The notes beneath the pieces are model-generated. The model was given only the letters and a program-made list of their open reading frames with translations, did no database searches and was not told the DNA's origin. A stretch of 64,000 bases of DNA from Bathynomus jamesi (lineage: Eukaryota; Arthropoda; Malacostraca; Isopoda; Cirolanidae): the NCBI GenBank assembly GCA_023014485.1, contig JAJOZX010003306.1:328001-392000 (forward strand). The letters are read 5' to 3'. Positions 57,721-64,000 of the stretch are shown in pieces. Within the stretch, counting starts at the first letter, position 1, and every line of letters begins with the position of its first letter. The position numbers were made by a program, and so were the translations under genes.

Positions 57721-58765
57721 TGAATAGAAACGACATAAGTGTTAAGGAACGTTTCTGCACAAGAGGAGGAGAGATAACGAATAATGAAAAATGAGGCGAA
57801 CCGCCCAGGAATCGAACCCAGGGCCTTCCAATTGCCGGTCGGACGCTCTACCATTATGCTACGGACCTCACTCAATCACAAATCGAAATTCTCCCACATA
57901 GGGCAGAAACCAATGCCCTGAGAGGGCACCCTCGCAAATCGTGAATATGCGCATATAACTGCAATGACCGCGCAATATATAATGAATAGAAACGACATAA
58001 GTGTTAAGGAACGTTTCTGCACAAGAGGAGGAGAGATAACGAATAATGAAAATGAGGCGAACCGCCCAGGAATCGAACCCAGGGCCTTCCAATTGCCCGG
58101 GTTCGATTCCTGGGCGGTTCGCCTCATTTTTCATTATTCGTTATCTCTCCTCCTCTTGTGCAGAAACGTTCCTTAACACTTATGTCGTTTCTATTCATTT
58201 ATATACTGCGCGGTCATTGCAGTTATATGCGCATATTCACGATTTGCGAGGGTGCCCTCTCAGGGCATTGGTTTCTGCCCTATGTGGAGAATTTCGATTG
58301 TGATTGAGTGAGGTCCGTAGCATAATGGTAGAGCGTCCGACCGGCAATTGGAAGGCCCTGGGTTTCGTCCTGGGCGTTCGCCTCATTTTTCATTATTCGT
58401 TATCTCTCCTCCTCTTGTGCAGAACGTTCCTTAACACTTATGTCGTTCTATTCATTTATATACTGCGCGGTCATTGCAGTTATATGCGCATATTCACGAT
58501 TTGCGAGGGTGCCCTCTCAGGGCATTGGTTTCTGCCCTATGTGGGAGAATTTCGATTTGTGATTGAGTGAGGTCCGTAGCATAATGGTAGAGCGTCCGAC
58601 CGGCAATTGGAAGGCCCTGGGTTCGATTCCTGGGCGGTTCGCCTCATTTTTCATTATTCGTTATCTCTCCTCCTCTTGTGCAGAAACGTTCCTTAACACT
58701 TATGTCGTTTCTATTCATTTATATACTGCGCGGTCATTGCAGTTATATGCATATATATATATATA
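57721..58765. repeat. Palindromic array of tRNA-like SINE units
   Basis: tRNA-like cores (GGTCCGTAGCATAATGGTAG ... GGGTTCGATTCCTGGGCGG): complete on the minus strand at 57793-57869, partial at 58054-58097, then on the plus strand partial from 58098, complete at 58311-58384 and at 58569-58645. Plus units repeat every 258 bp. The orientation switches at 58097/58098. Unit flanks (TTCATTATTCGTTATCTCTC, TTAACACTTATGTCGTTTCT) are nearly identical. Anticodon loop CCGGCAA lacks U33. Confidence 0.85.
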
Positions 58766-58799
58766 TATATATAATTATACATGTTATAATTTGATTTCA

Positions 58800-59573
58800 C
58801 ATCGAAGTAAAGCCGCGCGCTGGTGACAATTATTTTTTTTATAATTTCATTCATTCAATATGTCACACGCTAGTGTATGACTAATTTCCTCCCGAACGGA
58901 AATCACACGCCAGTGACGCAGCCGGACTCTTTGTATAATTGCACCTGGGTGACACAATGGATTGTGAGACACTTGTTTTTCCAAAGTTCACAAGTGACGT
59001 CAACCGCTAGCGTGGTGGCGTAGGCAAGTTCCGTTCCTTTGAATATATAAGAAGGGGCTCAGCCCCTTTCGGAAGATTCAGAGAGAGACGAGGCTAAGTC
59101 TAGAGGGATCTCCAGACTGAAGAGGGAAATTCAGTTCGTTAGGAAATTGGTTTTACGGTTGTGCATACGGAAATTTGGGCTTGGAGTTTGACTGTAGGCT
59201 AGACAGTAAACTCAAGTAAATACAGTGGCGGCTCGTGACTAAAAATTCTAGGGGTGCTGTCTCTAAGAATGGGTTGTAATAATTACTGAAATAAAAGGAT
59301 GAGCATTGAGCAATGAATAAAAGTTTCAAAAGTTATTGAAAAAGTTATTCAGTGAGCTCATCCTTATATTGTTCTTGATTATTTCAATTGTAAATAAAAA
59401 ATTTAGGGGTACTGCAGTTCCGCAGTGCCTACCGACGAGCCGCCACTGAGTAAATATTAAAATACATTTCATTATCTTAGAACTAGAGAATAAACTATTA
59501 CTTCACTTATTACCGAATCCTTAAACGAAAATCATTCGGCGCACTCTGTGGTAACGTTTGCGGGACAAGACAC
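58800..59573 (+). repeat. Possible solo LTR or promoter-bearing repeat
   Basis: TATA box (ATATATAAGAAGG, about 59043), a 17-bp palindrome AAGGGGCTCAGCCCCTT just after it, an initiator-like TTCAGAG at about 59075, and AATAAA at about 59489. The 5' half repeats the word CGCYAGTGA several times. This order (TATA, start, polyA signal within a few hundred bases) fits an LTR. TG...CA ends and a target duplication were not confirmed. Confidence 0.35.
59223..59448. mobile_element. hAT-type MITE, 226 bp, second copy
   Basis: Ends CAGTGGCGGCTCGT / ACGAGCCGCCACTG. Exact 8-bp target duplication AGTAAATA at 59215-59222 and 59449-59456. Four differences from the copy in pPolB. Confidence 0.95.
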
Positions 59574-59689
59574 TGAGGCAGTCCTTCCGATCCAGGAGTA
59601 CCATAACATACCCTCTTGGAGAATTCATTTCATTCAATAAAACCAAGGGGTGTATGATATATGTATATTGTACCTTAACCTTGGTTACC

Positions 59690-60300
59690 CTTGGTTAACG
59701 CACACAAATTTCTCCGACCATAACCTAATTGACATGCAATTGAAGTTAGCAACCCTCCAGATATCGTTCAATTGCTTTGATTTCTTGCCTTTCCAAAGTT
59801 TTTGAATCTATCCTAAACAGGAAGATTCTTAAACAGCTTTCTTCTCACACTCTTCTTTCAGATCGTCAATATGGGTTCCGCAGGGGACGCTGTACTGGCG
59901 ATTTTCTTGCATATATCTCTGACTTTTGGTCATCTTCCTTTCAGGATTTCGGTGAAACTTTTGCTACTGCACTAGACATATCAAACGCTTTTGATCGAGT
60001 CTGGCACAAATCTTTAATTTCCAAACTGCCCTCCTTCGGTTTCTATCCTTCTATCTGTACTTTCATCTCTAATTTCCTTCCTGGCCGATTTATAGCTGCG
60101 GTCTTAGATGACCACTGTTCTTCTCCTAAAGCTATCAACAGTGGTGTTCCTCAGGGTTCTGATTTGTCTCCCACTCTTTTCCTTTTATTTATCAATGATC
60201 TTTTAAGTTGCACTTCCTGTCCTATTCACTCCTATGCCGATGATTTCACTCTTCACTTCTCCACTCGCTTCCCAAAACGTCCCTCGCAACAGTTACTAGT
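59690..60300 (+). mobile_element. LINE-C copy 2, RT core
   Basis: ISCLSKVFESILNRK, YGFRRGRCTGDFLAYISD, ALDISNAFDRVWHKSL (Lys of SKAF changed to Asn), VPQGSDLSPTLFLLFIND, YADDFTLHFS. Better preserved than the 4.8-6.7 kb copy, but cut at both ends. At about 60300 the sequence passes directly into composite repeat R. Confidence 0.8.
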
Positions 60301-60344
60301 AGTATGGGCTCAAAAGGTTAAAGTGCAGTGCAATGGTGTAATTT

Positions 60345-60670
60345 TGCAATGAGTGACAGTGCCAACCCCAGTGCCAACCCCAGTGCCAACCCCCCTTGTT
60401 GCAAGACCCCCCAGTGCCAAATCCAGGGAGCCAAAAAGAAAGTGGGGAAAGGAGTCCACCTGACCTCTTTGTGGGATAAGTTGGGACGGCCTCACCCCCC
60501 CAAAGAGGTATACCTAACCTAAGCGAGAAAGGAGGAGAGAGGAGTGTTCGCTTGGCTGCTGCCAAGCGCATATTGAAAGTTCATCCCAGCGTTTGCTCTT
60601 ATAAGGTCCTAATCCGCCAGTTGGCGTAGAAGCCAGTGCCTCCAGGCATTATCAGCCAGTTGGCGCAGTG
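60345..60670 (+). repeat. Composite repeat R, copy 2
   Basis: Three AGTGCCAACCCC units (60358-60393), a GGGACGGCC/CACCCCCCC stretch, purine-rich GAGAAAGGAGGAGAGAGGAG, the hairpin at 60549-60568, then two CCAGTTGGCG words (about 60618 and 60655). Aligned order and flanks match copy 1 at 18.6-19.0 kb. Confidence 0.6.
60549..60568 (+). other. Perfect 8-bp hairpin, module R copy 2
   Basis: Stem CGCTTGGC, loop TGCT, stem GCCAAGCG, between GTGTT and CATATT. Relative to copy 1 the fourth pair changed on both sides and the loop is wholly different. Confidence 0.7.
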
Positions 60671-60689
60671 TATACATCGTTTGGACAGC

Positions 60690-61320
60690 CAAGAAACCCA
60701 CACAAACGCTCGTACACCCCCGACTATACCCCATAAACCCTCTATTATTACACACACAACTATATGCACGATTATATGCACCGGGTTCGAGACCCGGTGA
60801 CGGTGCACAGCAATCCTTCCACACAAACGGTTGGTAGATAAACGGGAACCCTGGGTATCATAGTGGTCAACACTAGGCTGCTGGATTCCCCGTTAAACTG
60901 TAGGTCTAATGTGGAATGTAAAGCTTGACCTTCGTCAGAATGAACAATTCGGGTGGAAGCTGTCGAACGGTTAACCAAAGGAAAGGCTACATATGTACAG
61001 TTCCGGAGAAAGTTCATCTAAAAATTCTGAAAACTATAAAAATTACTAATTAGTACAAGAAACGCACACAAGCGCACGTACACCCCCGACTATACGCCCA
61101 TAAAGCCCCTATTATTACACACACAACTATATTCACGATTATATGCACCGGGTTCGAGTCCCGGCAACGGCGCGCAGCATTCCTTCCACACAAATGGATG
61201 GTAGAGAAATGGAAACCCTGGGTATCCTAGTGGTTAGGACGCCGGGCTGGTGGTGGTCCGGGTTAAGCTGTAGGTCTAAGGTGGATTGTAAACATCTTTC
61301 CACACAATTTGCTCCAATTT
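60690..61320 (+). repeat. Two direct SINE-like units with tRNA-like boxes
   Basis: Units at about 60690-60935 and 61068-61290 share CACACAAGCGCACGTACACC-type starts, CGATTATATGCACCGGGTTC (box-B-like GGGTTCGAGNCCCGG), CCTTCCACACAAA, and GGGTATC(A/C)TAGTGGT (box-A-like) followed by GTAGGTCTAA. Each looks tRNA-derived, but box B precedes box A, so the unit boundary may be mis-set. Confidence 0.55.
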
Positions 61321-61501
61321 AAAGTTCAATTTAATTAAGAATTTTATGAAGCTTTTGATAATTGGTTTTTTTTATTTATTAGGTTTTACATTAAAGCCAA
61401 CACAAGATGTACACGCACACACATGCACGTACATACATCAGTCAGTCTGCTTAGAAGGCAGCCATTTCGTATATATATAATTAAATAATAATATCGTTTA
61501 T
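61321..61501. other. No recognised feature
   Basis: AT-rich flank into which T2 inserted. Confidence 0.4.
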
Positions 61502-61509
61502 ATATACAA

Positions 61510-63690
61510 TAGGGTGGATCGATTTTAAATTTTTTTCGATTTCCACATTCTAATAGAGACAAAAACTTGCGCATGCATGAGAAAATAGCCTCTGCAAAAT
61601 CTTAGCTTAATAGGTAATCATCTTCTGCCCCCGGCAGAGCGATGAATATCATATTTTAGTAGTCAAAAACGTATTTTTCTTATAATTTTTAAAATATTTC
61701 AATATGCATCAAAATTATTCCTAATAACTATAAAGTCGATGAAAAAGAACTCATATGATCGTTTTTCCAAGCGCGTTGTCCTACGTTAATATCTTTTGCC
61801 CCCGGCAACAACGTCAAATGTTGAAAAAAATAAAAGAAGAGCATAGAAGGTAGGTAGAAGGTAGAAGAGCATATAGTTTTAGTTCAAGAACCAGAATCCC
61901 AGTACATGGGGCATTTCACTCCTGCATCAGGTTCTGCCACTGCAATAACATCAGGTATCATCAACTTTCTAGAGACTAACAATATTAGGACGAACGACAT
62001 TGTGGCTATCGGCTGTGATGGTACCGCAGTGAACACGGGTCGAAAGGGTGGAGCCATTCGTATGATTGAAATGAAACTACAAAGGCCAGTTCAGTGGATC
62101 ATATGCTTATTACACGGTAATGAATTATCACTGCGACACCTCATTCAAGACTTGGACGGCAAAACAACTGGGCCAATGGGCTTTACTGGACCAGTTGGAA
62201 AACAACTGAACGACTGCGAAAAACTTCCAATTACAGAATTCGATGCCATTCCATCTCCCGACATTGACATAGATGATGCCGAGTTGAGCACTGACCAAAA
62301 ATATTTGTTAGGCATCTACAGAGCAGTGTCGAGCGGTAGCTGCTCTTCAGCTCTCGCGGCTCGAAATCCAGGTAAGATGGCGCATTCCAGGTGGCTGACA
62401 ACAGCAAATAGATTTCTGCGCCTCTATGTTTCAACCAGTGAACCCTCCAGCACCTTCAACGAAATTGTGCGATTCATTATGACAGTTTACGCACCAATTT
62501 GGTTTAAGATAAAGAAAAGCTCCAGTTTCACTGAGGACGCAAAACATTTTTTCGAAATGATGCGTCTCTCTCAGACCATGCCTCAAAGATCTAAGACAAT
62601 CGCCAACAAAGTCCTCCGTAGAAATTCTTTCTTTGCTCACCCAGAAAATATTTTGATCTCCATGCTACATGCCAATGAGCAACACATAAGAGAATTGGGA
62701 TGGAGAAGAATATTAAAAGCACGATCAAAACAATCACCAGCGGGGGAAATTCGAGCCTTCGCCATGCCTGAGCTGCTCTACGATAGTCAAAACTATTACG
62801 AAATGATCAACTGGCAAACGGCTGAGGTGACCGAACACCCCGTTACAAAAACAATACCTGATACCCGAATAAAAGAGTTTGTTGAGACGGGAGACCAGCC
62901 TGATGGACTGATCCCACTATTCCCTTGTCATACTCAAGCGGTCGAGAGACTCATCAAATTAGTAACCGAAGCCTCTGCCAGTGTAAGTGGAATAGAAGAG
63001 AGGGACGGATTCATCCGCTCCCGTCTTCAATCCCGAACAAAAATTCCACGATTTGATTCTAAGAAAGATTACCGTATGTAAATCGACATGCAGCCAAAGG
63101 AAGGGTGGTTGGGGTTGGATAGGGTGGAACTCGACGTACAGCCACCTCCTCGTGGTGAGTTCTGGGTTGCTAATTTTATAAAATTAGCAAGCGAGGAGCT
63201 GTACTTAGTACTTATCGTACTTATAACATCGCATTAACGTAATTATAATCCACATTTAGACTTTTCTCGGGACATCTCATGCCTAAGCAACGATATAAAT
63301 GCTATGGGAAATATATAAATGCATTATTTAAGACAAAGAGCCGATCTGAAAATATGTATATAAATTACCTATTTTTTCAATATTTGACGTTGTTGCCGGG
63401 GGCAAAAGATATTAACGTAGGACAACGCGCTTGGAAAAACGATCATATGAGGTCTTTTTCATCGACTTTATAGTTATTAGGAATAATTTTGACGCATATT
63501 GAAATATTTTAAAAATTATAAGAAAAATACGTTTTTGACTACTAAAATATGATTTTCATCGCTCTGCCGGGGGCAGAAGATGATTACCTATTAAGCTAAG
63601 AGTTTGCAGAGGCTATTTTCTCATGCATGCACAAGTTGTTGTCTCTATTAGAATATGGAAATCGAAAAAATGTAAAATCGATCCACCCTA
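61510..63690 (+). mobile_element. DNA transposon T2, 2,181 bp, long TIRs
   Basis: Inverted arms of about 324 bp (61510-61833 and 63367-63690), nearly identical, starting TAGGGTGGATCG. Exact 8-bp target duplication ATATACAA at 61502-61509 and 63691-63698. Each arm contains CTGCCCCCGGCAG (61625-61637, complement 63564-63576) and TTGCCCCCGGCAA (61796-61808, complement 63393-63405). The single ORF lies between the arms. Confidence 0.9.
61906..63081 (+). CDS. T2 transposase, N-terminally truncated, 391 codons
   Basis: Related to the T1 protein through AIGCDGTAVNTGRKGGAI (presumed second catalytic Asp), LLHGNELSLRHLIQDLDG, MAHSRWLTTANRFLRLYVST, FAHPENILISML and FPCHTQAVERLIKLVTEAS (conserved Glu). 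The frame is open upstream of ATG 61906 (EHIVLVQEPESQY), which still aligns with T1, so this ATG is only the first available start. The Cys-rich N-terminal part and the FFDGRQD block with the presumed first Asp are absent, removed by internal deletion next to the left arm. No stop or shift in what remains. Probably non-autonomous. Confidence 0.7.
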   Translation: MGHFTPASGSATAITSGIINFLETNNIRTNDIVAIGCDGTAVNTGRKGGAIRMIEMKLQRPVQWIICLLHGNELSLRHLIQDLDGKTTGPMGFTGPVGKQLNDCEKLPITEFDAIPSPDIDIDDAELSTDQKYLLGIYRAVSSGSCSSALAARNPGKMAHSRWLTTANRFLRLYVSTSEPSSTFNEIVRFIMTVYAPIWFKIKKSSSFTEDAKHFFEMMRLSQTMPQRSKTIANKVLRRNSFFAHPENILISMLHANEQHIRELGWRRILKARSKQSPAGEIRAFAMPELLYDSQNYYEMINWQTAEVTEHPVTKTIPDTRIKEFVETGDQPDGLIPLFPCHTQAVERLIKLVTEASASVSGIEERDGFIRSRLQSRTKIPRFDSKKDYRM

Positions 63691-63698
63691 ATATACAA

Positions 63699-64000
63699 CC
63701 AAAAGAATTAAATAAAACACCATTATATCATTCTGTTTATTTAGACGGATTATTGGTATCAATTTCACAAAATATATAGAAAATAAATATACAATCCTAT
63801 ACAAACGAGGAATATATGCAATAAAAAATAATAATAATATAAGAAATACGAACGAGGAATATATATATAATCAAAAAAATAATAATATACAAAACGACGG
63901 AGTATAATCATCAACATATTAGTACAGGAGAAGTATATATATAGTTATATTAAATAATTAAATATATTGAAAATAATATTAAACATCTCGCGCGTAAGTG
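63699..64000. repeat. AT-rich block, copy 2
   Basis: From about 63780 to the window edge it matches 19273-19530 in the same orientation (AAGAAATACGAACGA, TTAGTACAGGAGAAGTA, ATATTAAATAATTAAATATATTG). It follows composite repeat R copy 2, with the SINE units and T2 inserted between. Confidence 0.65.

Noticed and set aside
58311..58384. Functional tRNA gene
   Set aside because: Box A and box B are good, but the acceptor stem does not pair, a T-stem pair is mismatched, U33 is missing, and the sequence is part of a repeated SINE-like unit.

Overview
This is eukaryotic nuclear DNA, almost all of it transposable-element sequence. The density of non-LTR retrotransposons with endonuclease and reverse transcriptase (RT), the (AT)n tracts, the short AACCT/TTAGG-type runs, the 5S-derived and tRNA-like SINEs, the hAT-type MITEs and a Polinton/Maverick all suggest an arthropod. 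A decapod crustacean is my best guess, as inference only. No bacterial operon, rRNA gene, CRISPR array or intact multi-exon host gene is visible. The only host-gene candidate on the left is one 3'-terminal exon at about 12.8-13.0 kb.

Layout. 1-12.2 kb: LINE pieces of at least six families on both strands (one with an AAC tail, one nearly complete RTE-like copy at 7.5-10.3 kb). 12.5-18.6 kb: a 5S-derived SINE, the orphan exon, several foldback elements and a non-autonomous DNA element built on an iterated 22-bp motif. 18.6-19.6 kb: a composite repeat (G-rich segment, hairpin, CCAGTTGG array, AT-rich block). Its modules recur in the same order at 60.3-64.0 kb.

19.5-34.1 kb: a decayed but recognisable Polinton/Maverick (adintovirus-like) element. 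The minus strand carries protein-primed DNA polymerase B plus unrecognised accessory genes. The plus strand carries packaging ATPase, small basic protein, conserved ORF, integrase with chromodomain, a probable minor capsid protein, a pX-like basic protein, capsid protein and adenain-like protease. The coding arms diverge from a 98-bp intergenic region. Three later insertions broke it: a 5'-truncated LINE, a 226-bp hAT-type MITE inside the polymerase, and a 1.37-kb Tc1/mariner with an intact transposase ORF. Just right of it lies a candidate three-exon minus-strand gene with a good TATA/initiator promoter and matched splice phases, ending three bases from the protease stop.

37.4-56.2 kb: a five-level nest. 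A minus-strand LINE-A copy is split by a minus-strand LINE-B copy. That is split by a plus-strand LINE-B copy, which is split by a 4.46-kb DNA transposon (T1), which is split by a deleted hAT element. 56.2-64 kb: AT repeat, a mariner relic, a palindromic array of tRNA-like SINE units, an LTR-like segment holding a second copy of the 226-bp MITE, a second LINE-C copy, the second composite repeat, and T2. T2 is a 2.18-kb element with about 324-bp terminal inverted repeats (TIRs), an exact 8-bp target-site duplication (TSD) and a 391-codon ORF related to T1.

The genes do not form a host pathway. The functional logic is that of mobile elements: reverse transcription at nicked targets (LINEs), cut-and-paste (mariner, hAT, T1/T2), and virus-like replication and packaging genes (Polinton). 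Most are visibly broken. The mariner transposase is the one gene that looks complete.
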